Position numbers and translations under genes: made by a program
In this document: piece by piece, positions 13,664 through 19,977 of the stretch
Numbering within the stretch: the first letter of the stretch is position 1
Layout: each line of letters opens with the position of its first letter
Source: Mycobacteriales bacterium
GTDB taxonomy: Bacteria; Actinomycetota; Actinomycetes; Mycobacteriales; CADCTP01
DNA length: 32,605 nucleotides
NCBI GenBank assembly: GCA_035995165.1
Contig: DASYKU010000139.1
Location: 1-32,605, forward strand
Direction: 5' to 3'
The notes under the pieces: model-generated
Seen by the model: only the letters and a program-made list of their open reading frames with translations
The model's database searches: none
What the model was told of the DNA's origin: nothing

Positions 13664-14770
13664 GTGACTCGTCCGGGACCGGCGGCGCGCAGTCGACGCC
13701 CCGGCGCCGGCGAGGTCGGTCATCCGGACCGGATCCGGACGCAGCGCCCAGGGCCGCGGCCCAGCGGTGGCGGTCCCCGGCGGACCCCGCCGACCGCCCG
13801 GGGCGGGCGGCGGGCGCCGGCGCGGGAGCCGTTCGCGCCGCCGTACCGGATCGTGGAGCTGCGCTCGCCGGACGGGCCGCTGCGGGCCCGGGTCGACCCG
13901 CGGCCGGAGCATCCGCACCGGGCGCCGGGCAGCCCGCTGCGCCGCTTCGTCCGGACCTGGGGCTGGCGGGCGTACGCGCTGCCGATCCTGACCGTGCTGA
14001 CCGTCCTGTGCGGCGTCGACGTGGCCAACGGGGCGGAGGCCGGGATGCCGCTGATCGGCTCGGACCCGAAGCCGTCCCCGCCGGCGGCTGCGCCGGTAGC
14101 GCCGCCGGTGGTCGCGACGACCGCGGCGCCGAAGCCGACGCCGACGTCGTCCGGGATCTTCGTGGACGACGGCGGCTCCGGCACGGCCCGCCCGCTGCCG
14201 CCGACCGCGCTGCCGGCCGGCGCCGCGTTCGCGCAGCGGGGCACCGGCGTCTACACGATCCTGCGGGGCAACTCCAAGGTCTACGGCACCGGCCCGCTGC
14301 ACCGCTTCACCGTCGAGGTCGAGGGCGGCGTGACCGAGAACGCCTCGGCGTTCGCGGCCGCGGTCGAGCGGACGCTGTCCGACGAGCACAGCTGGGGGCA
14401 CGGCGGGCGGGCCTCGTTCCAGCGCGTGGACAGCGGCGAGATCGACTTCCGGGTCAGCCTGACCGCGTCCCTGTCCGTACGGACCCTCTGCGGCTACGAC
14501 CTGCCGTACGAGACGTCCTGCTACAACGGCGACAAGGCGCGGGTCGTCATCAACGACGCGCGCTGGGTCCGCGGCGCGGTCGCGTACGGCGGGAACCTGG
14601 CGCAATACCGGCTGTACGTGGTCAACCACGAGGTCGGCCACGCGCTCGGCAACAACCACGTCGGCTGCCCGAAGAAGGACGCGCTCGCGCCGATCATGAT
14701 GCAGCAGACCCTCGGCATCTCGACCGCCGGCGTCGGCGCCTGCAAACCCAACCCGTGGCCCTACCCCTAG
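13664..14770 (+). CDS. DUF3152 protein: membrane-anchored metzincin-like putative metalloprotease
   Basis: A 368-residue protein with a disordered, Pro/Arg-rich cytoplasmic N-terminus (about 1-98) and one membrane segment (about 99-119, ALPILTVLTVLCGVDVANGA). A Pro/Ala/Thr linker follows, then an extracytoplasmic DUF3152 domain. That domain contains HEVGHALGNNH at 322-332, the HExxHxxGxxH zinc signature of metzincins, with Glu323 as predicted base. Three Cys residues near the end (CGYDLPYETSC, GCPKK, GVGAC) may form disulfides. It is therefore a likely secreted-side zinc protease, although DUF3152 proteins are not characterised to my knowledge. The start is GTG 13664; GATCCT 7 bases upstream resembles a leaderless -10. 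ATG 13622 or 13625 are alternatives. Confidence 0.85.
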   Translation: MTRPGPAARSRRPGAGEVGHPDRIRTQRPGPRPSGGGPRRTPPTARGGRRAPAREPFAPPYRIVELRSPDGPLRARVDPRPEHPHRAPGSPLRRFVRTWGWRAYALPILTVLTVLCGVDVANGAEAGMPLIGSDPKPSPPAAAPVAPPVVATTAAPKPTPTSSGIFVDDGGSGTARPLPPTALPAGAAFAQRGTGVYTILRGNSKVYGTGPLHRFTVEVEGGVTENASAFAAAVERTLSDEHSWGHGGRASFQRVDSGEIDFRVSLTASLSVRTLCGYDLPYETSCYNGDKARVVINDARWVRGAVAYGGNLAQYRLYVVNHEVGHALGNNHVGCPKKDALAPIMMQQTLGISTAGVGACKPNPWPYP

Positions 14771-14828
14771 CCCCACCGCACCCGGGGCGCGCCGGCGTCG
14801 AAAGAGGACGGTCTCGGACCTGACGATC

Positions 14829-14903
14829 GTCGTTGTCGGTCGGAGATCGACAACGACAAATGTGAAGGTGGTCCGCGGCGATCGGGGATCGACGCGGCGG
14901 ACC
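14829..14903. promoter_or_regulatory. Inverted repeats in the moeZ upstream region
   Basis: GTCGTTGTCG (14829-14838) and CGACAACGAC (14848-14857) are perfect 10-bp inverted arms around GTCGGAGAT. Further on, GGTCCGC (14870-14876) and GCGGACC (14897-14903) form a second, longer-loop pair. Both lie between the DUF3152 stop and the moeZ start. The first may be a terminator or an operator, the second a leader structure. No clear promoter hexamers were identified. Confidence 0.5.
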
Positions 14904-14965
14904 CCCCGGGGAACACCGGGTGGGACGCGCGGGTTGGGGACGGGGACGAGATGAAGGAGAGACCT

Positions 14966-16126
14966 GTGTCGTTGCCGCCCCTGGTCGAGCCGGCCGCCGA
15001 GCTGACGGTCGACGAGGTCGCCCGCTACAGCCGCCACCTGATCATCCCGGACGTCGGGGTGCCCGGGCAGAAGCGCCTGAAGAACGCGAAGGTCCTGGTC
15101 GTCGGTGCCGGTGGGCTCGGCTCCCCGGCCCTGCTCTACCTGGCCGCCGCCGGCGTGGGCACCCTCGGCATCGTCGACTTCGACGTGGTCGACGAGTCCA
15201 ACCTGCAGCGTCAGGTGATCCACGGCGTGTCGGACATCGGCAAGCCCAAGGCGGTCTCGGCGCAGGAGTCGATCGCCGAGATCAACCCGCACGTGAACGT
15301 GATCCTGCACCAGGAGCGCTTGGACTCCGACAACGCGCTGGACATCTTCCGGCCCTATGACCTGGTGCTGGACGGGACCGACAACTTCGCCACCCGCTAC
15401 CTGGTCAACGACGCCTGCGTACTGCTCGGCAAGCCGTACGTGTGGGGCTCGATCTACCGGTTCGAGGGTCAGGTCAGCGTCTTCTGGAACGAGCACGGCC
15501 CGAACTACCGCGACCTCTACCCCGAGCCCCCGCCGCCGGGGATGGTCCCGTCCTGCGCCGAGGGCGGCGTGCTGGGCGTGCTCTGCGCGTCCATCGGGTC
15601 GGTCATGGTCACCGAGGCGATCAAGCTCATCACCGGCATCGGCGAGACGCTGCTGGGCCGGCTGATGGTCTACGACGCCCTGGAGATGTCGTACCGGACG
15701 ATCAAGGTGCGCAAGGACCCCAAGGGCGAGGCGATCACGCAGCTCATCGACTACGACGAGTTCTGCGGCGTCGTCTCGGACGAGGCCCAGCGGGCCGCGG
15801 CCGGCTCGACGATCACCGCGGCCGAGCTGAAGGAGATGCTGGACGCGGGCAAGGACCCGTATCTGGTCGACGTCCGGGAGCCGGTCGAGTACGAGATCGT
15901 CAAGATCCCGGGCGGCGTGCTGATCCCCAAGGACCGGATCCTGTCCGGCGAGGCGCTGGCCGAGCTGCCCCAGGACAAGCCGCTGGTGCTCTACTGCCGC
16001 ACCGGCGTCCGGTCCGCCGAGGCGCTGGCCGCGGTGAAGGCGGCCGGGTTCCGGGACGCGGTGCACGTGCAGGGCGGGGTCACGGCCTGGGCCACCCAGG
16101 TCGATCCCTCGCTGCCGACGTACTGA
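14966..16126 (+). CDS. moeZ: Adenylyltransferase/sulfurtransferase MoeZ
   Basis: A 386-residue two-domain protein. The E1-like adenylation domain has GAGGLGSP (47-54) for ATP, FDVVDESNLQRQ (72-83) and VLDGTDNFATRYLVND (134-149). The PSCAEGGVLGVL stretch (195-206) is also typical. The C-terminal rhodanese domain (about 285-380) has VDVREPVEYE and the active-site loop YCRTGVRS with Cys344, which carries the persulfide. MoeZ activates the C-terminus of small sulfur carriers and transfers sulfur, serving molybdopterin, cysteine (CysO) and thiolated products in actinobacteria. GTG 14966 is chosen because AAGGAGAG lies 4 bases upstream; ATG 14951 has only a weak site. The 195-base upstream gap holds inverted repeats. 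Confidence 0.95.
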   Translation: MSLPPLVEPAAELTVDEVARYSRHLIIPDVGVPGQKRLKNAKVLVVGAGGLGSPALLYLAAAGVGTLGIVDFDVVDESNLQRQVIHGVSDIGKPKAVSAQESIAEINPHVNVILHQERLDSDNALDIFRPYDLVLDGTDNFATRYLVNDACVLLGKPYVWGSIYRFEGQVSVFWNEHGPNYRDLYPEPPPPGMVPSCAEGGVLGVLCASIGSVMVTEAIKLITGIGETLLGRLMVYDALEMSYRTIKVRKDPKGEAITQLIDYDEFCGVVSDEAQRAAAGSTITAAELKEMLDAGKDPYLVDVREPVEYEIVKIPGGVLIPKDRILSGEALAELPQDKPLVLYCRTGVRSAEALAAVKAAGFRDAVHVQGGVTAWATQVDPSLPTY

Positions 16127-16128
16127 TC

Positions 16129-16134
16129 TAGGTT
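16129..16134 (+). promoter_or_regulatory. -10-like hexamer for a leaderless ATL transcript
   Basis: TAGGTT (16129-16134) lies 7 bases before the GTG at 16142, the spacing expected if transcription begins at the start codon. There is no ribosome-binding site between them. Inference from spacing only. Confidence 0.45.
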
Positions 16135-16141
16135 GGCCGCC

Positions 16142-16492
16142 GTGGTGAAACGGGCGGCGAGCATCTCGGCGGGGTTGGCCACCAGACCTGGTCGGGGTGG
16201 CCGGCCGACGCCGTACGCGGCGCGGGTGCTGGAGGTCGTGGACCGGATCCCGCGCGGGATGGTGATGTCGTACGGCGACGTCGCCGAGTTCGTCGGGTCC
16301 GGCTCCGGCCGGTCCGTCGGCGCGGTGATGAGCCGGCACGGCCACGAGGTGCCCTGGCATCGCGTGGTGCAGTCCACCGGCGGGCCGAACCCGGCCTCGC
16401 CGGCCGACGCGCTACGGCTGCTGCGGGCGGAGAACACACCGATGCGGGGCGACAAGGTGGACATGCGCCGCGCCCGCTGGGACGGGAGATAG
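16142..16492 (+). CDS. Alkyltransferase-like protein (ATL; MGMT family, no active-site Cys)
   Basis: A 116-residue protein of the MGMT (O6-alkylguanine-DNA alkyltransferase) C-terminal domain family. Where MGMT has PCHRV, this protein has PWHRV (71-75), so the methyl-accepting cysteine is replaced by Trp72. This is the defining feature of ATL proteins. They flip O6-alkylguanine and bind it without repairing it, then hand the lesion to nucleotide excision repair. The DNA-binding helix contains GRSVGAVM with Arg57, matching the Arg finger position. GTG 16142 or GTG 16145 could be the start. MoeZ ends 15 bases upstream and the TIGR03086 gene begins 2 bases after the stop, so it may be part of a run of plus-strand genes. 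Confidence 0.92.
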   Translation: MVKRAASISAGLATRPGRGGRPTPYAARVLEVVDRIPRGMVMSYGDVAEFVGSGSGRSVGAVMSRHGHEVPWHRVVQSTGGPNPASPADALRLLRAENTPMRGDKVDMRRARWDGR

Positions 16493-16494
16493 CG

Positions 16495-17067
16495 ATGGCT
16501 ACGGACGTGCTGGACCTGCACCGCCGCGCGCTGGACGAGTTCGGGCGCCGGGTGCACGCGGTCGGGACCGACCAGTGGGGCTGCCCGACCCCGTGCAAGG
16601 ACTGGGAGGTCCGCAACCTGGTCAACCACCTGGTCTCCGAGCAGCTCTGGGTGCCGCCGCTGCTGGCCGGCAAGCGGATCGCCGACGTCGGCGACGGGTT
16701 CGCCGCGGGCGACGTGCTCGGCTCCGACCCGGTCGCGGCCTGGGACGCCGCCGCCGGCGCCGCCGCGGCCGCGTTCGCCGCGGCCGGCGCGATCGAGCGG
16801 ACCGTGCACCTGTCGTACGCGGATCGCCCGGCCGAGGAGTACGCCCGGGAGATGGTCTTCGACCTGGTGATCCACAGCTGGGACCTGGCCCGCGGCATCT
16901 CCGCCGACGAGACCGTCGACCCCGACCTGGTCGAGGCGGTGTACGCGCAGATCGAGCCGGACACCGACCTGACCGAGAGCGGGCTGTTCGACGAGCCGGT
17001 CCCGGTGCCGCCCGAGGCGGACGAGCAGGCGAAACTGATCGCGTTCACCGGCCGTCAGCCGTTCTAG
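16495..17067 (+). CDS. TIGR03086 family metal-binding protein (DinB/mycothiol-maleylpyruvate isomerase fold)
   Basis: A 190-residue protein of the actinobacterial TIGR03086 family. These are DinB-like four-helix bundles related to mycothiol-dependent maleylpyruvate isomerase. The family pattern is visible: a first helix LDLHRRALDEFGRRVHAV, the W-G-x-P-T-P-C-x-D-W-x-V motif (WGCPTPCKDWEV), the metal-binding His in LVNHLVSEQLW, and later FDLVIHSWDLARG with the other conserved His. Members probably use mycothiol or a metal for detoxification, but the substrate is unknown. The ATG at 16495 begins 2 bases after the ATL stop and has GGGAGA overlapping that stop, so translation is likely coupled. 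The next gene starts 9 bases after this one ends. Confidence 0.88.
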   Translation: MATDVLDLHRRALDEFGRRVHAVGTDQWGCPTPCKDWEVRNLVNHLVSEQLWVPPLLAGKRIADVGDGFAAGDVLGSDPVAAWDAAAGAAAAAFAAAGAIERTVHLSYADRPAEEYAREMVFDLVIHSWDLARGISADETVDPDLVEAVYAQIEPDTDLTESGLFDEPVPVPPEADEQAKLIAFTGRQPF

Positions 17068-17076
17068 GGGGTTCGC

Positions 17077-17943
17077 ATGCAGGTCGCCGTACTCGGGACC
17101 GGGATCATGGGCGCGGGGATGGCCCGCTCGCTGCTGCGGGCCGGTCACACCGTCCGGGTCTGGAACCGGACCACGGCCAAGGCCGAGCCGCTCGCCGAGT
17201 CCGGCGCGACGGTCGCCGGGACCGCGGCCGAGGCCGTCGCCGGCGCCGAGGTCGTGGTGGTGATGCTGTTCGACACCGCGGCCGTGCTGGAGGTGCTGAC
17301 CGCGGCGTCATCCTCATCGGACGCGTCCGGGAAGGACGCGGTCTGGCTGCAGGCCTCCACGATCGGCCAGGAGGGCATGCTCGAGGTCGCCGCGCTCGCC
17401 GCCGGCCGCGGGCTGACGCTGCTGGATGCGCCGGTGATGGGCACCAAGGGTCCGGCCGAGCAGGGCACGCTGGTCCAGCTCGTCTCCGGCGATGCCGATG
17501 CCGTGGCGAAGGCGCGCCCGGCCATCGAGGCCTACTCGGCCCGGGTCGTGTACGCCGGGCCCTCGCTCGGCGGCGCGAGCGCGCTCAAGCTGGTCTGCAA
17601 CTCCTGGATCTCCACCGTCAACGCCGGCGTCGGCCAGGCCCACGCGCTGGCCCAGGGGCTCGGCATCGACCCGGCCCTGTTCGTCGAGGCGGTCAACGGC
17701 GGCGCGGCCGACAACCAGTACCTGCACATGAAGAGCGACATGATCGCCAAGGGCGACTACCCGCCGTCGTTCACGCTGGACGGGGCGGTCAAGGACGTCG
17801 AGCTGATCCTGGCCGCGGCCCGGGGCGCCCAGGTCGGCGACGACGTGCTGGCCGGGCTGGCCACCGCGTACCGGCGGGCGTCCGACGCCGGGCACGGCGA
17901 GCAGGACATGGGCGCGGTCTACTACGCGTTCCCGCCCCGGTAG
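17077..17943 (+). CDS. NAD(P)-dependent beta-hydroxyacid dehydrogenase (3-hydroxyisobutyrate dehydrogenase family)
   Basis: A 288-residue oxidoreductase. The N-terminal Rossmann motif is GTGIMG (7-12) followed by MARSLLRAGHTVRVWNRT; the Arg/Thr after the second strand suggests NADP(H). The substrate motif LLDAPVMGTKGPAEQGTL matches the conserved D-x-P-V-x-G-x-x-x-A-x-x-G-x-L. The catalytic Lys is in GASALKLVCNSW, and NQYLHMKSDMI with YPPSFTLDGAVKDVEL follows in the helical domain. 3-hydroxyisobutyrate, glyoxylate or succinic semialdehyde could be substrates. The ATG at 17077 has GGGGG upstream. It is the last gene of the plus-strand run and ends 13 bases before the convergent ECF41 gene. Confidence 0.9.
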   Translation: MQVAVLGTGIMGAGMARSLLRAGHTVRVWNRTTAKAEPLAESGATVAGTAAEAVAGAEVVVVMLFDTAAVLEVLTAASSSSDASGKDAVWLQASTIGQEGMLEVAALAAGRGLTLLDAPVMGTKGPAEQGTLVQLVSGDADAVAKARPAIEAYSARVVYAGPSLGGASALKLVCNSWISTVNAGVGQAHALAQGLGIDPALFVEAVNGGAADNQYLHMKSDMIAKGDYPPSFTLDGAVKDVELILAAARGAQVGDDVLAGLATAYRRASDAGHGEQDMGAVYYAFPPR

Positions 17944-17956
17944 GGACCGGTAGGGA

Positions 17957-18850
17957 TCAGCGGGCGGACAGCTCGGTCAGGGGGACCAGCGGGCCGAGGT
18001 GCCGGAGCTTGTCCGGGTTGATCACCGACCGGACCGCGACCACCTGCCCGTCGCGCACGTCGAGCGCGAGCACGTTGAGCAGCCGGTCGTCCGGGTCCAG
18101 CATCCGGGCGCCCGGCCCGTCGTTGACCACCGCCGGCTCCAGCCGCAGGCCGTAGCGCTGGGCCTGGCGGACGATGCCGGCCAGCAGCCGGGCCACCCGC
18201 AGCGGGCCGAAGACCGGCTGCTTGATCGCCGGGCCCTTGCCGCCGCCGTCGCCGTGGAAGACCACGTCCGCGGCCAGCATCCGTTCCAGCCCGGCCACGT
18301 CCCCGGCGTCCAGCGCGGCGAAGAACCGCCGCACCAGCCGGTCCCGCTGCTCGGCCGGCGGGTCGTAGCGCTGCTGCCGGGCGGCCACGTGCCGCCGGGC
18401 CCGGGCCGCGATCTGCCGGCAGGTCGCCTCGGACCGGTCCACCACCTCGGCCACCTCCCCGTACGGCAGGTCGAAGAGGTCGTGCAGCACGAACACGGCC
18501 CGCTCCACCGGCCCGAGCGTCTCCAGCACCAGCAGGAACGCCGCCGCCAGCGACTCCCGCAGCTCGGCCCGCTCGGCCGGGCCGGGCTCGCCCAGCACCG
18601 GCTCCGGCAGCCAGGTCCCGACGTAGCGCTCCCGCCGGGCCCGGGCCGAGCGCAGCTCGTCCAGCGCCAGCCGCGTCGTCACCGTGGCCGTGTACGCCGT
18701 CGGCGAGCGGACCTCGGACCGGTCGGCCGCGTGCAGCCGGATCATCGCCTCCTGCACGACGTCCTCGGCCTCGCCGACGCTGCCCAGCATCCGGTACGCG
18801 ACCGCGAACGCGTACCCGCGCAGGTCCTCCGGTGCCCATGTGTCGGTCAT
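17957..18850 (-). CDS. sigJ: ECF41-family RNA polymerase sigma factor (SigJ type)
   Basis: A 297-residue ECF sigma factor with a fused C-terminal SnoaL-like domain. Region 2 is about residues 10-75 (AYRMLGSVGEAEDVVQEAMIRLH). The linker carries WLPEP (80-84). Region 4 is about 95-160 (LPYGEVAEVVDRSEATCRQIAARARRHV). The C-terminal domain (about 165-297) has DGGGK (201-205) and NPDKL (278-282). WLPEP, DGGG and NPDKL are the three conserved motifs of ECF41 factors, whose own C-terminal domain replaces a separate anti-sigma factor. The ATG at 18850 fits the family start. It is divergent from an epimerase gene, and the intergenic region contains an ECF41-type promoter. The symbol follows actinobacterial usage. 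Confidence 0.93.
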   Translation of the reverse strand: MTDTWAPEDLRGYAFAVAYRMLGSVGEAEDVVQEAMIRLHAADRSEVRSPTAYTATVTTRLALDELRSARARRERYVGTWLPEPVLGEPGPAERAELRESLAAAFLLVLETLGPVERAVFVLHDLFDLPYGEVAEVVDRSEATCRQIAARARRHVAARQQRYDPPAEQRDRLVRRFFAALDAGDVAGLERMLAADVVFHGDGGGKGPAIKQPVFGPLRVARLLAGIVRQAQRYGLRLEPAVVNDGPGARMLDPDDRLLNVLALDVRDGQVVAVRSVINPDKLRHLGPLVPLTELSAR

Positions 18851-18873
18851 CACCCCGATACAACCACCTCTGC

Positions 18874-18900
18874 TGTCACGCCCGGCGTGGGTGTCCCGTC
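18874..18900 (+). promoter_or_regulatory. ECF41-type promoter of the epimerase gene
   Basis: TGTCACG (18874-18880), 16 bases, then CGTC (18897-18900). ECF41 promoters are described with TGTCACA at -35 and CGTC at -10 with this spacing. The promoter points to the epimerase gene at 18938, divergent from the ECF41 gene. The sequence match is direct; use by the neighbouring sigma factor is inferred. Confidence 0.75.
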
Positions 18901-18937
18901 TCCGGCTGCGTACCCCACCTGATGAGGAGAGAAGACG

Positions 18938-19915
18938 ATGCGAATCTTCCTCGCCGGCGCGTCCGGCGCCCTGGGCGGCCGGCTCGTGCCGCAGCTCGTC
19001 GCCAGCGGGCACACCGTGGTCGGCACCACCCGCCACCGGGGCAAGGCCGAGCGGCTGCGGTTCCTCGGCGCCGAGCCGGCCGTGCTCGACCCGCTGGACC
19101 GGGCCGCGGTGACCGCCGCGGTCGAGGCCGCCGCCCCGGACGTGCTCGTGCACGAGCTCACCGCGCTGTCCGGGATGGGCAGCTTCCGCAAGTTCTCGAG
19201 CGGGTTCGAGGAGACCAACCGGCTGCGGACCGAGGGCACCGACGTCCTGCTGGCCGCGGGCCGGGCCGCCGGCGTGCGCCGGGTGGTCGCGCAGAGCTTC
19301 GGCGGCTGGCCGTACGCGCGGACCGGCGGGCCGGCGAAGGCCGAGACCGACCCGCTCGACCCGACCCCGGTGCCGGGCGCCGTCAGCTCGCTGGCCGCGC
19401 TCGTGCACCTCGAGGAGGCCGTGACCGGGTACGGCGAGGGCCTCGCCCTGCGCTACGGCGGCTTCTACGGCCCCGGCACCTCGCTCGGCCCGGGCGGCGT
19501 GCACGTGGACATGGTCCGGCAGCGCAAGTTCCCGGTCGTGGGCGACGGCGCCGGGGTCTGGTCGTTCTGCCACATCGACGATGCGGCGTCGGCCACCGTG
19601 GCGGCGGTCGAGCGCGGTGCGGCCGGGATCTACAACGTCTGTGACGACGAGCCGGCGCCGGTCCGGGAGTGGCTGCCGGAGCTCTGCGCCGCGCTGGGCG
19701 CGCCGCCGCCCCGGCACGTGCCGGCCTGGCTGGCCCGCCCGCTGCTGGGCGACCAGGGCATGGTCATGATGACCACGGCCCGCGGCATGTCCAACGCGAA
19801 GGCCCGGCGCGAGCTCGACTGGACCCCGGCGTACCCGAGCTGGCGGGACGGATTCCGCACTCTCGCCGCCACGGGAAGTGACCACGACGCGGCCGGTGAT
19901 CGCGCATCGGGGTGA
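18938..19915 (+). CDS. NAD-dependent epimerase/reductase family protein, ECF41-associated
   Basis: A 325-residue extended SDR with Rossmann motif GASGALGG (7-14). The family's usual YxxxK is not in its common form: the corresponding region is PVPGAVSSLAALVHLEEAV, so the catalytic pair may be missing or replaced. Downstream segments are LRYGGFYGPGTSLGPGG, WSFCHIDDAASATVAAVE and YNVCDDEPAPVREWLPEL, typical of nucleotide-sugar epimerase-like proteins. ECF41 factors are usually found beside a carboxymuconolactone decarboxylase, an oxidoreductase or an epimerase, and this gene fits that rule. The ATG at 18938 has GAGGAGAG 6 bases upstream, and an ECF41-type promoter lies 38-64 bases upstream. The substrate is unknown. 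Confidence 0.88.
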   Translation: MRIFLAGASGALGGRLVPQLVASGHTVVGTTRHRGKAERLRFLGAEPAVLDPLDRAAVTAAVEAAAPDVLVHELTALSGMGSFRKFSSGFEETNRLRTEGTDVLLAAGRAAGVRRVVAQSFGGWPYARTGGPAKAETDPLDPTPVPGAVSSLAALVHLEEAVTGYGEGLALRYGGFYGPGTSLGPGGVHVDMVRQRKFPVVGDGAGVWSFCHIDDAASATVAAVERGAAGIYNVCDDEPAPVREWLPELCAALGAPPPRHVPAWLARPLLGDQGMVMMTTARGMSNAKARRELDWTPAYPSWRDGFRTLAATGSDHDAAGDRASG

Positions 19916-19977
19916 ACCGCGCACCGTACCGGCGGGGGACCGCACGCACCGCGTGATGTCGTGGTTCCATCGTCGGC

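Noticed and set aside
13070-16360. A 1096-codon minus-strand open frame over the DUF3152 and moeZ genes
   Set aside because: It has no recognisable domain and overlaps clear genes. Stop codons are scarce in this composition.
16142-16492. A methylated-DNA--protein-cysteine methyltransferase
   Set aside because: The acceptor cysteine is replaced by Trp (PWHRV), so it is an alkyltransferase-like protein.
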